A DNA stretch of 64,000 bases from Mesorhizobium erdmanii USDA 3471 (GTDB taxonomy: Bacteria; Pseudomonadota; Alphaproteobacteria; Rhizobiales; Rhizobiaceae), in NCBI RefSeq assembly GCF_000472705.1, contig NZ_AXAE01000005.1:434001-498000 (forward strand). Reading direction: 5' to 3'. The position numbers and the translations under genes are program-made. Shown here one piece after another: positions 26,237 through 33,740 of the stretch. The notes under the pieces are model-generated. The model was not told the DNA's origin. It saw only the letters and a program-made list of their open reading frames with translations, and did no database searches. Each line of letters starts with the position of its first letter. Position 1 is the stretch's first letter.

Positions 26237-27211
26237 TTATCCCCGGCCCATGCGGGCTTCACGGCCGCCACGGCGGCGGCCGCCAGCAGCAGCGCCATCG
26301 CCAGGCGCGTTGACCTGCGTCGCGGCTGCAACCGCATGGCCGCCCTCGGCCGGCTTGTAGTCCTTGTAGGTACGGATCCAGTTGGTGCAGTTCTCGTCGG
26401 TGCCGTTCAGCACGTTGGCGCCGCGCACGGCTTCCATTTCCTGCGGCCGCACCGGGTTCATGATCGCCGAGGTCATGCCGGCGCCGATCACCATCGGGAT
26501 GAAGGCGGCGTTGATGCCGTGGCGGTGCGGCAGGCCGAACGAGATGTTGGAAAGGCCGCAGGTGGTGTTGACCTTGAGCTCCTCGCGCAGGCGGCGCAGC
26601 AGCGCGAACACCTGGCGGCCGGCATCGCCCAGCGCGCCGATCGGCATGACCAGCGGGTCGACGACGACGTCATGCGCGGGAATGCCGAAATCGGCGCAGC
26701 GCTCGACGATCTTCTTGGCGACGGCGAAGCGTACGTCCGGATCCATCGAAATGCCGGTCTCGTCGTTGGAGATGGCGACGACCGGCACGTTGTATTTCTT
26801 GACCAGCGGCAGGATGGCCTCGAGCTTTTCTTCCTCGCCAGTGACGGAGTTGACCAGCGGGCGGCCCTTGGCGACCTTGAGCGCCGCCTCGATCGCGGCG
26901 GTGACGGACGAGTCGATCGACAGCGGCAGGTCGACGAGACCCTGGACGATCTCCAGCGTCTGCACCAAGAGGCCAGGCTCGGTTTCGTTGGGGTTGACCG
27001 AGGTGACACCGGCATTGACGTCGAGCATGGTGGCACCGCAAGCGGCCTGTTCCAGCGCGTCCTTGATGACGGTTTCGAAATTGCCAACCACCATTTCGGC
27101 GGCAAGCTTCTTGCGGCCGGTCGGGTTGATGCGCTCGCCAATCACGCAGAAGGGCTGGTCGAAGCCGATAATGATTTCTCGTGTCGCCGAGGCGACGATG
27201 GTCCGGGTCAT
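26237..27211 (-). CDS. pterin-binding corrinoid:THF methyltransferase (MeTr/DHPS family)
   Basis: 324 aa. A TIM-barrel of the dihydropteroate-synthase-like family: VIGERINPTGRK, MLDVNAGV, LSIDSS, NSVTGEE, VAISNDETG and NTTCGLSNISFGLP line the pterin pocket as in AcsE and MtqA/MtvA. In corrinoid demethylation systems this enzyme moves the methyl from the corrinoid protein to THF; in acetogens it does the reverse. The C-terminus is Gly/Arg-rich. An ATATAAAGA/TCTTTATAT palindrome sits 17 bp before the ATG, and MetF is 81 bp upstream on the same strand. Confidence 0.88.
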   Translation of the reverse strand: MTRTIVASATREIIIGFDQPFCVIGERINPTGRKKLAAEMVVGNFETVIKDALEQAACGATMLDVNAGVTSVNPNETEPGLLVQTLEIVQGLVDLPLSIDSSVTAAIEAALKVAKGRPLVNSVTGEEEKLEAILPLVKKYNVPVVAISNDETGISMDPDVRFAVAKKIVERCADFGIPAHDVVVDPLVMPIGALGDAGRQVFALLRRLREELKVNTTCGLSNISFGLPHRHGINAAFIPMVIGAGMTSAIMNPVRPQEMEAVRGANVLNGTDENCTNWIRTYKDYKPAEGGHAVAAATQVNAPGDGAAAGGRRRGGREARMGRG

Positions 27212-27227
27212 GAAATCTCTCCGTCGT

Positions 27228-27249
27228 GATATAAAGAGTTCTTTATATC
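27228..27249. promoter_or_regulatory. perfect palindrome GATATAAAGA-GT-TCTTTATATC, probable operator
   Basis: 22 bp with 10-bp perfect arms, between MetF and MeTr and 17 bp before the MeTr start. A nearly identical site precedes the homocysteine methyltransferase at 44257. From memory it resembles the sites of the ArsR-type regulator SahR, which controls methionine-cycle genes in proteobacteria; that link is an inference. Confidence 0.7.
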
Positions 27250-27292
27250 GTTATCTCTTGTCGATCAAGCGAATGGTCGCTCTCCGCGCGGA

Positions 27293-28384
27293 TCAATGCG
27301 CGGTCTTCACCATGTCCACCTGGGTTTCGGTAATTTCGTCGTGCAGGATGTGGTCGAGCCGGTCGGCAACCATCTGGTCGTCGCGACGGATTTCGCGCTT
27401 CCAGGGCTGGCGGCCCTTGAGCACGCCCGATTCATCGACAATCTCGGCGACATATTCTTCCTGGCGGTAGGCCATCACATGGATGCCCGAGACACCGGGG
27501 ATTTCCTTCACCTCGTTGATGATGTCGGTGCAGAGCTGCTTGCCTTCCTTCTTCTGGTCCTGCGCGCCCTCCAGCCGCTTGATGACGGCGTCCGGGATGT
27601 GAATGCCCGGCACGTTGGAGCGGATCCACTTGGCGGTCTTTGCCGAGGCGAGCGGGCCGACGCCGCACAGGACGAAGACCTTCTCCGTATGCCCCAGGTC
27701 CCGCGCCTTCTGCATGAAGGTCTTGAACATCGGCACGTCGAAACAATACTGCGTCTGCACGAACTGCGCGCCGGCGGCGATCTTCTTGCCAAGATGGATC
27801 GGGCGGAAGTCGAAAGGCGGCGCGAACGGATTGACGGCAGCGCCCAGGAAGACCTGCGGCGGCGTCGTCAGCTTGCGGCCGGACAGGAACTTGCCGTTAT
27901 CGCGCATGATGCGGACGGTTTCGAGCAGCGACATGGAATCGAGGTCGAACACTGGCTTGGCACCGGGCTGGTCGCCGGCCTGCACGCCGTCGCCGGTCAG
28001 GCACAGCATGTTGGCGACACCCATCGCCGCGCCGCCCAGCACGTCGCCCTGGATGGCGATGCGGTTCTTGTCGCGGCAAGCAATTTGCATGATCGGGGCA
28101 TAGCCCATGCGGGTCAGCAGCGCGCAGATGCCGACCGAGGACATGTGGCAATTGGCGCCGGAGGCATCGACGGCGTTGATGGCGTCGACCCAGCCATCGA
28201 AAATCTTAGCCCTGTTGTAGACGTCTTCCGGGTCGGCGCTGTCGGGCGGATTGAGCTCCGTGGTCACCGCGAACTCGCCGCGACGCAACACGCGTTCCAG
28301 GCGGCCGCGCGAGGAGTGGCCGGGCAGGGGGTCGAGCGGCAGATCAATGCCGGCCGGGTTCTCGTCGCGCTGACGGGGGGTCAT
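27293..28384 (-). CDS. metF: methylenetetrahydrofolate reductase, MetF family
   Basis: 363 aa. A TIM-barrel flavoenzyme with the MetF blocks VTTELNPPDSADPEDV, AVDASGANCHMSS, CRDKNRIAIQGDVLG, LTGDGVQAGD and QTQYCFD. It links methyl-THF and methylene-THF; in a demethylation pathway it would run toward methylene-THF. The start overlaps the stop of the MetV-like gene (ATGA), so they are translated together and probably form a complex. Confidence 0.85.
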   Translation of the reverse strand: MTPRQRDENPAGIDLPLDPLPGHSSRGRLERVLRRGEFAVTTELNPPDSADPEDVYNRAKIFDGWVDAINAVDASGANCHMSSVGICALLTRMGYAPIMQIACRDKNRIAIQGDVLGGAAMGVANMLCLTGDGVQAGDQPGAKPVFDLDSMSLLETVRIMRDNGKFLSGRKLTTPPQVFLGAAVNPFAPPFDFRPIHLGKKIAAGAQFVQTQYCFDVPMFKTFMQKARDLGHTEKVFVLCGVGPLASAKTAKWIRSNVPGIHIPDAVIKRLEGAQDQKKEGKQLCTDIINEVKEIPGVSGIHVMAYRQEEYVAEIVDESGVLKGRQPWKREIRRDDQMVADRLDHILHDEITETQVDMVKTAH

Positions 28385-28977
28385 GCGGCGGCTCCGGTCT
28401 TTGGCGCGGCCGCGGCTTCGCGCGCTGCCGCCGCCTGCGCGGTCACCCGCAGCCAGGCGGACGTCTCACGCAACGATTGATCGACCGGCTTCTGTACCGT
28501 CAGGATCTTGTCGGAGTTGACCATGTTCTGCGAGCCTTCCCAGGCCTTGACCCAGACGCAGGGCATATTCGGCTCGACTTCGCAATTGCCGTTGGCGCGA
28601 ACGCCGCCGCAGGGGCCGTTGCGCAACTGCTTGGGGCAATTCATCGGGCATGACATGCCGGTCGACGACAGGATGCACTGGCCGCACATGCGGCAGTCGA
28701 ACATGAAACCCTTGACGCGTTTTTCGACGAACTTGATCGGGGCCTCGACGCGGCCGTAGCCGAGGCCTTTCCAGAGCGGATGCAAAAGCAGGAAGGCATC
28801 GGCGAACTTGCTGTAGAACCATTCGAGCAGGCGCGAATGCCGGATCGACCACAACCTGACCGCAAAGGAGCGTTGCACGCGCCGTTGCGGCGACACGTCG
28901 GCCGGTTTGTAGTCGGATTTCGGCGCTGCCTTCTTGACCAGGGTGGCCTGGGTAACCGCCGGCTGTTGCTCAGACAT
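28381..28977 (-). CDS. MetV-like Cys-rich methylene-THF reductase partner (MTHFR_C)
   Basis: 198 aa from ATG 28977; the longer frame to 29352 overlaps another gene. The centre has a dense Cys block: DCRMCGQCILSSTGMSCPMNC then GPCGG, NGNCEVE and MPCVW. This is the MTHFR C-terminal zinc/Fe-S domain, which in acetogens is the separate MetV subunit that joins MetF. The Ala/Lys-rich ends are low in complexity. Coupled by 4-bp overlap to metF below and by 8 bp to the gene above. Confidence 0.8.
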   Translation of the reverse strand: MSEQQPAVTQATLVKKAAPKSDYKPADVSPQRRVQRSFAVRLWSIRHSRLLEWFYSKFADAFLLLHPLWKGLGYGRVEAPIKFVEKRVKGFMFDCRMCGQCILSSTGMSCPMNCPKQLRNGPCGGVRANGNCEVEPNMPCVWVKAWEGSQNMVNSDKILTVQKPVDQSLRETSAWLRVTAQAAAAREAAAAPKTGAAA

Positions 28978-29272
28978 TTTCTTTGCCGCCCGCCTTGACC
29001 AGAGCAACGAGCCGCTCACGGTCATATTTCGTGTCGAGGTCCTGAAAAGCCTTTTCGACTTCGGCTTCGAGATCGTCGCTGACAGGAACCGGGTCCGCCT
29101 TGCGCCATTCGGCCAGATAGTCGTCGGTGCCGCCGGCGCCGGTGCGCATGGCGCACATGTCGATGGCCTCGGTGAAGCGCAGTGGCAGCTCGCGCTTGGC
29201 ATTCTGCCGACCCTTCTTGACGATGACCTGGGCAGGGATGTCGCGCCAGTAGACGACGATAAGATCGGCCAT
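28970..29272 (-). CDS. Virulence_fact-family small protein
   Basis: 100 aa from ATG 29272 (frame is open further up). ADLIVVYWRDIPAQVIVKKG and LPLRFTEAIDMCAMRTG match the family annotated as virulence factor, which in Rhizobiales sits with metF and DUF1638 genes. No catalytic motif visible. First gene of the metV-metF unit by overlap. The role in one-carbon metabolism is suggested only by its position. Confidence 0.65.
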   Translation of the reverse strand: MADLIVVYWRDIPAQVIVKKGRQNAKRELPLRFTEAIDMCAMRTGAGGTDDYLAEWRKADPVPVSDDLEAEVEKAFQDLDTKYDRERLVALVKAGGKENV

Positions 29273-29460
29273 GAATTCTCGCTCCTCGATCTCAGAGCAT
29301 TGCCGCAAGCGCAATGGACCCGCTTGTTATGGGACGACGCGCGCGCATTCAAAAGCGACGCATTTCAATGTCGTAAAATGAAAGGCCTGTTTATTCGATT
29401 TCGACATGTGCCGGCGAAGGGCCTGCCAACCTGGAAATACTGCCGCGGACGGAGGACGCG

Positions 29461-30255
29461 CTACCAGATGCCGGTTCGGATTCCTGTCCAGACATAGAAC
29501 CAGATGGTCGGGTGGTACCACTGCTTGGAAGGCAGGCCGGGATCGATCGTCGTGAGGTTCCCGGCAAGCGCATCGCGGATGGCCTCGACGCAGATGTCGC
29601 GCGAGAACGCCGTCTGGCGCAGCGCGTGGCTGGAAATGGTGTCGCCCTTTTTCGATTTGCCGCGCGCCTGTTTCAGGACACCGCCAGTGTCGACGCCAGC
29701 GTCGACCAGATGGACGGTCGTACCGAAATTCTGCGGGTCGCCAGACGTCAGCGCCCAATAGCCGCCATTCATGCCGCGATATTTCGGTGTGATGCCGGCA
29801 TGATAGTTGAGCACCGGGCAAGGCATCTGGCTCAGCATGTCCTTCGAGATCAGCCGGCACCCGTTGAGCAGCACGACACCAGGCTGGATCTTCTGGATCG
29901 CCTGCAAGCACGCCGGCCCGTTGGCCGAGGCCACCTGGATGATTTCCTGGCCGGGCCGCGGCTCGACCTCGAGCTTCTCCTCGGCGATCAAACGCGCCGC
30001 GTGAGCGATCAGGAACCGTTTGCCCAACCGGCTCAGCACCATCGTGCCAAGCTGGCCGATAGCCGAGACCCAGCCCTGGCGACGGGCCCGGCCAAGCAGC
30101 AATTGCTTCTTGGATTCAGGGGTTTCGAGGACGACGCTAACAGGGCCGACGCGATCGGCGATGGCGTTGATCATGGCCCATACATGTTGGCCGCCGCCGG
30201 TGACGACCACGATCGGTTTCGGATTGGATTCCGACGCTGCCATTGATCTTGCCAT
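29461..30255 (-). CDS. formyltransferase-family protein
   Basis: 264 aa; ATG 30255 or 30243. The catalytic core is that of formyl-THF transferases: Asn-His pair in LNYHAGITPKYRG and Asp in VHLVDAGVDTGGV. The N-terminal 70 residues (VVVTGGGQHVWAMINAI) replace the usual Fmt start. Such stand-alone proteins formylate sugars or amines. The C-terminus is aromatic (WFYVWTG). Substrate unknown; it may use formyl-THF fed by the folate genes next door. Confidence 0.7.
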   Translation of the reverse strand: MARSMAASESNPKPIVVVTGGGQHVWAMINAIADRVGPVSVVLETPESKKQLLLGRARRQGWVSAIGQLGTMVLSRLGKRFLIAHAARLIAEEKLEVEPRPGQEIIQVASANGPACLQAIQKIQPGVVLLNGCRLISKDMLSQMPCPVLNYHAGITPKYRGMNGGYWALTSGDPQNFGTTVHLVDAGVDTGGVLKQARGKSKKGDTISSHALRQTAFSRDICVEAIRDALAGNLTTIDPGLPSKQWYHPTIWFYVWTGIRTGIW

Positions 30256-30346
30256 GCTCCAAGGGACCGGCTTAGACGGCGGACCTTAGGGCAGGCGGGT
30301 TAATCCTTGGTGTGCCGGGAACCTTCGGTTGGGGCAAGGGACTCCG

Positions 30347-30922
30347 TCAACGCTTGAACTCGATGATATCGAGCTTCGATTCGTAATACGGGGCGGGAAG
30401 CTCGATGCGCCATTCGCTGGCGCCGGTGCGGAAGGCATAGCCGACCTGATCGGTCTGTGGACCGCTGCCATAGGGTTTTGCCCGGTCGTCGTTGACGGAG
30501 CCGGAGCCGAGATAGATCGCGCGCTTCTCGCCATCGTCGAAGAAGCGGCCCTGGGTTCGCTGCGAGCCGGTGATTTTCGCCAGCCGCCAGCCGGAGCCAT
30601 CGTCGGTCACCTTGCACTTGAACCAGCCATAGATGGCGAGCGGGCTCAACCCGCCGGCCTTGATGGTGCGGCACTTCCAGTTGCCGGTCAGGTCCTTGTC
30701 GGAGAACGACGCCAGCGGCTTGGCCAGCAAGGCATCGAGTTGTTTGACCTCGGCCGGGTTGCCCGCCTTCGCCTCGGCGAGCGCCGCCTTGCGCGTCTCG
30801 CCGTATTTGTCGAGGCGGGCCTTGTCGGCAGGCGTGATCAGCTTCTGCACCTGGCCGTCGGCAAGGGCGGGCAAGGTGCAGCAGAGCAGGCCGATGGCGG
30901 CGAAAAGGGGACGAAGGATCAT
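30347..30922 (-). CDS. DUF4893 secreted protein
   Basis: 191 aa with a signal peptide (cleavage after LPALA). GNWKCRTIKAGGLSPLAIYGWFKCKV and the later FRTGASEWRIELP segments fit DUF4893, a periplasmic family of unknown function in alphaproteobacteria. Stands alone. Confidence 0.75.
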   Translation of the reverse strand: MILRPLFAAIGLLCCTLPALADGQVQKLITPADKARLDKYGETRKAALAEAKAGNPAEVKQLDALLAKPLASFSDKDLTGNWKCRTIKAGGLSPLAIYGWFKCKVTDDGSGWRLAKITGSQRTQGRFFDDGEKRAIYLGSGSVNDDRAKPYGSGPQTDQVGYAFRTGASEWRIELPAPYYESKLDIIEFKR

Positions 30923-31091
30923 CTGGAACTCCTGAGTCTATAAGTCTGAAAATGGCGGTCGATAAAAATGGCAGTTAATGTCCGGAACGGCGCGGCTGCC
31001 GACCGATGCCTGATTTTATCGGGTCGCTCGCGCCTGTCATCCGTGCTTAACAGCGTCACAGTCAAAAATCATGGTGTGACGCACGCGAATC

Positions 31092-32006
31092 TTGCTCACG
31101 GGATCATCGGGTTGGCTGGGCAGCGCGCTGGCGCCGCGCCTGCGCGCGCTTGGCCATGAGGTGACCGGCCTGGACCCGGTTCCATCTGTTGAAACCCAGG
31201 TGATCGGCTCGATCGCCGATCGGGCTCTGGTCATGCGGGCGGTGGGCGATAATCGTATCGAAGCCATCATTCACAGCGGCGCGCTGCACAAGCCCAATAT
31301 AGAGAGCCGCGCCAACAGCGATTTCGTCGCCACAAATGTGCAGGGCACGCTGAACCTGCTCGACGCGGCGGTGGCGAGCGGCGTGCAGCGCTTCGTCTTC
31401 ACCTCGACGACCTCGTTGATGATTTCGCAGGCGATACGCGACGGCTTCAAGGGCGGCGCCCGCAAGGCGGCCTGGCTGACCGAAGCGATGTCGCCCGAAC
31501 CGCGCAACATCTATGGCGTCACCAAGTTCTCGGCCGAACACCTCTGCCGCCTCTATCATCTTCAGCACGGCCTGCCGGTGGTCGTCCTGCGCACGGCCCG
31601 CTTCTTTCCCGAAGCCGACGACATGGCGCATGCGATCGAACAATCGGATGCCAATACCAAGGCCAACGAATTGCTGTTCCGGCGGCTGACCGTGGAGGAT
31701 GCGGCCGAGGCTCATGTCCTTGCGTTGGAACAGGCGCCGCAGCTCGGCTTCGATGTTTTCATCGTCTGTGCGCCGACACCGTTCCAGCCCGACGACTGCG
31801 ACGCGCTGATCAGGGATGCGCCATCGGTTGTCGGGCGCTATTTCCCGGACTTCGCGGCGCTCTACGCGCGCAAGGGCTGGACGATGTTTTCCTCCATCGA
31901 CCGGGTCTATGACGCGTCGCGGGCAAGGGACAGGCTGGGCTTCGTCTGCAAGACGAGTTTTATCGATGTGCTGGCGCAGTTACGGGCGGAAGAAGGAGCT
32001 TCCTAG
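31092..32006 (+). CDS. NAD-dependent epimerase/dehydratase, start region disturbed
   Basis: 304 aa read from TTG 31092. TGSSGWLG is the NAD motif, TSTTSL and YGVTK the catalytic set of an extended SDR. The first beta strand is cut short: the reading frame would naturally begin RILLTG, but upstream in frame is ATG GTG TGA. Removing one copy of a tandem ACGC at 31079-31086 would give GTG ACG CGA ATC TTG, a normal MTRILLTG start. So a 4-bp duplication has moved the start, unless it is a sequencing slip. Substrate unknown. Confidence 0.65.
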   Translation: MLTGSSGWLGSALAPRLRALGHEVTGLDPVPSVETQVIGSIADRALVMRAVGDNRIEAIIHSGALHKPNIESRANSDFVATNVQGTLNLLDAAVASGVQRFVFTSTTSLMISQAIRDGFKGGARKAAWLTEAMSPEPRNIYGVTKFSAEHLCRLYHLQHGLPVVVLRTARFFPEADDMAHAIEQSDANTKANELLFRRLTVEDAAEAHVLALEQAPQLGFDVFIVCAPTPFQPDDCDALIRDAPSVVGRYFPDFAALYARKGWTMFSSIDRVYDASRARDRLGFVCKTSFIDVLAQLRAEEGAS

Positions 32007-32012
32007 CCGTTT

Positions 32013-32642
32013 TCACGCGTTGGCGGCGACCCGCGCCAGCTCGGGCGTCAGGTCGCCATAGCCGGTCGAACGCCGCTCATAGGCGAGGCCAAGCAGGGCT
32101 GCGGCCTTTTCCGCGACCTTGTCCAGCTCGGGATCGTCGGTCTGGGCGAGGTAGATCAGCTTCTCGTAGTTGCCGAAATAGTCCTTGATCAGTTCCGGGT
32201 GCTTGTCGAGACCGAGCGGCTTCATGAAGAAGGCATCGAACTGGCGGCAGAGAAAATCCGTCATGTAGAAGGACATCATGTCGTCGTCGGCGACCTTCGC
32301 ATAGGCGTCCATGCCTTGATAGAAGGCGAAGCAGTGCGGGCCGGCCATGCGCTCGACGCCGTGTTTCTCGATGACGCGGTCGAGCAGGCCACCAGTGCCG
32401 CAATCGGCATAGCCGACGAAGATGTGCTCATAGCCTTCTGCCTTGGCCTTCCCGATCGCCTTGTCCATGGCGGGCGCGATGCGGTCGGGATAGAAATGAA
32501 ACTCCGCCGGCAAACAGGTCAGGTCAAGGTGATCCAGCCCGAGCTGTTCCTTGACGGCCAATACCTCGCGCGCAATCATCCCGCAGGCGATGACCAGCAG
32601 CCTGTCCGCTTCATTCGCTTGTGTTTTTTGAACCTTGGCCAT
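32013..32642 (-). CDS. DUF1638 protein of the corrinoid methyl-transfer cluster
   Basis: 209 aa from ATG 32642; TTG 32675 with GAGGA before it is an alternative. The start LLVIACGMIAREV and VGYADCGTGG, plus the long GPHCFAFYQG region, are the DUF1638 family. Several Cys/His could bind a metal. Members occur next to MttB-like and corrinoid genes in methanogens, Desulfitobacterium and Rhizobiales; their role is unknown. A terminator separates it from the corrinoid gene upstream. Confidence 0.75.
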   Translation of the reverse strand: MAKVQKTQANEADRLLVIACGMIAREVLAVKEQLGLDHLDLTCLPAEFHFYPDRIAPAMDKAIGKAKAEGYEHIFVGYADCGTGGLLDRVIEKHGVERMAGPHCFAFYQGMDAYAKVADDDMMSFYMTDFLCRQFDAFFMKPLGLDKHPELIKDYFGNYEKLIYLAQTDDPELDKVAEKAAALLGLAYERRSTGYGDLTPELARVAANA

Positions 32643-32696
32643 GATCTGAGCTGAAACGGCTTTCGTTGCCGGCAATCATATCCTCATCTGGTAACA

Positions 32697-32726
32697 AAAA
32701 AGCCGCGCTGCAAGGCGCGGCTTTTT
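32697..32726. terminator. bidirectional-looking hairpin terminator
   Basis: AAAAAGCCGCGC and GCGCGGCTTTTT form a 12-bp stem with a six-base loop. It sits 26 bp after the corrinoid gene stop on the minus strand and before DUF1638. Confidence 0.85.
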
Positions 32727-32752
32727 CTGTCTGTCCAACCTGATGCCTTGGA

Positions 32753-33451
32753 TCAGGCCGACGCGCGCACGTTATGCTTGCGCTTCATGAAGTCCTTGGC
32801 GGTCTCGACCGCCACCGCGGCGTCGCGGCAATAGGCATCGGCGCCGACGGCCTTGCCGAATTCCTCGTTGAGCGGCGCGCCGCCGACGAGCACGACATAG
32901 TCGTCGCGAATGCCCTTTTCCTTCATCGTGTCGATGACGACCTTCATGTACGGCATGGTCGTGGTGAGCAGCGCCGACATGCCGATGATGTCGGGCTGAT
33001 GCTGCTCGATGGCATCGAGATATTTCTCGACCGCGTTATTGATGCCGAGGTCGATGACGTCGAAGCCAGCGCCCTCCATCATCATGCCGACCAGGTTCTT
33101 GCCGATGTCGTGGATGTCGCCCTTGACGGTGCCGATCACCATCTTGCCCTGCTTGGGCGCGCCGGTGGCGGCGAGCAGCGGCCGCAGGATGTGCATGCCG
33201 GCTTTCATGGCGTTGGCCGAGAGCAGCACTTCGGGAACGAAAAGAATGCCGTCGCGAAAGTCCTCGCCGACGATGCGCATGCCTTCGACCAGCGCTTCGG
33301 TCAGCACCTTGTAAGGGACCCAGCCGCGCTCGAGCAGGATGTTGGTGCCTTCCTCGATCTCTTCCTTCAACCCGTCATAAAGGTCGTCGTGCATCTGCTG
33401 CACCAACTCGTCGTCGGAAAGTTCAGAAAGGATGATCTCGTCGTCGGACAT
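32753..33451 (-). CDS. methyltransferase cognate corrinoid protein (MttC/MtgC-like)
   Basis: 232 aa from ATG 33451, with GAGGAG upstream. Residues 10-95 are the helical B12-binding-2 cap (VLTEALVEGMRIVGEDF, PEVLLSANAMKAG); 100-225 the Rossmann B12 domain with D112-I-H114-D-I-G117, GMSALLTTTM and VLVGGAPL. His114 is the lower cobalt ligand. It carries the methyl group between an MttB-like enzyme and MeTr. The MttB-like gene is divergent, 289 bp away, so both can share regulators in the space between. Confidence 0.92.
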   Translation of the reverse strand: MSDDEIILSELSDDELVQQMHDDLYDGLKEEIEEGTNILLERGWVPYKVLTEALVEGMRIVGEDFRDGILFVPEVLLSANAMKAGMHILRPLLAATGAPKQGKMVIGTVKGDIHDIGKNLVGMMMEGAGFDVIDLGINNAVEKYLDAIEQHQPDIIGMSALLTTTMPYMKVVIDTMKEKGIRDDYVVLVGGAPLNEEFGKAVGADAYCRDAAVAVETAKDFMKRKHNVRASA

Positions 33452-33740
33452 TTTAATCCAGCTCCTCACGGCATCGCGACTGTGTCGCAAGGCACAAAAT
33501 ATTGGCGTTCATACCTAACCCGCAACGGGCGGCTATCCATAGCTGATTTGCGACTTCCCGCAAAAGGAAAGCGACTGGAAAATCTATTGGTTTTCTTGTC
33601 GATTTTGCGACAGGCGTTGGCGCGGACGGGCCGTTTCGAATAGGGTGCATGGCTACGATCCGGGCGAAAGCCGCGCCATGCGGCCGCAACGGTTACGGAC
33701 CGGCCGGATTCAGGCCGGCCATATTCAGGGAAGAGCGATC
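33452..33740. promoter_or_regulatory. divergent control region of corrinoid and MttB-like genes
   Basis: 289 bp. It contains three copies of one element: GTCGCAA at 33484-33490 (within GCGACTGTGTCGC), TTTGCGAC at 33547-33554 and TTTGCGACA at 33604-33612. The same core is found before the GbdR-like regulator and the first DMGDH-like gene. Probable binding region of the activator of this pathway. Confidence 0.55.
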
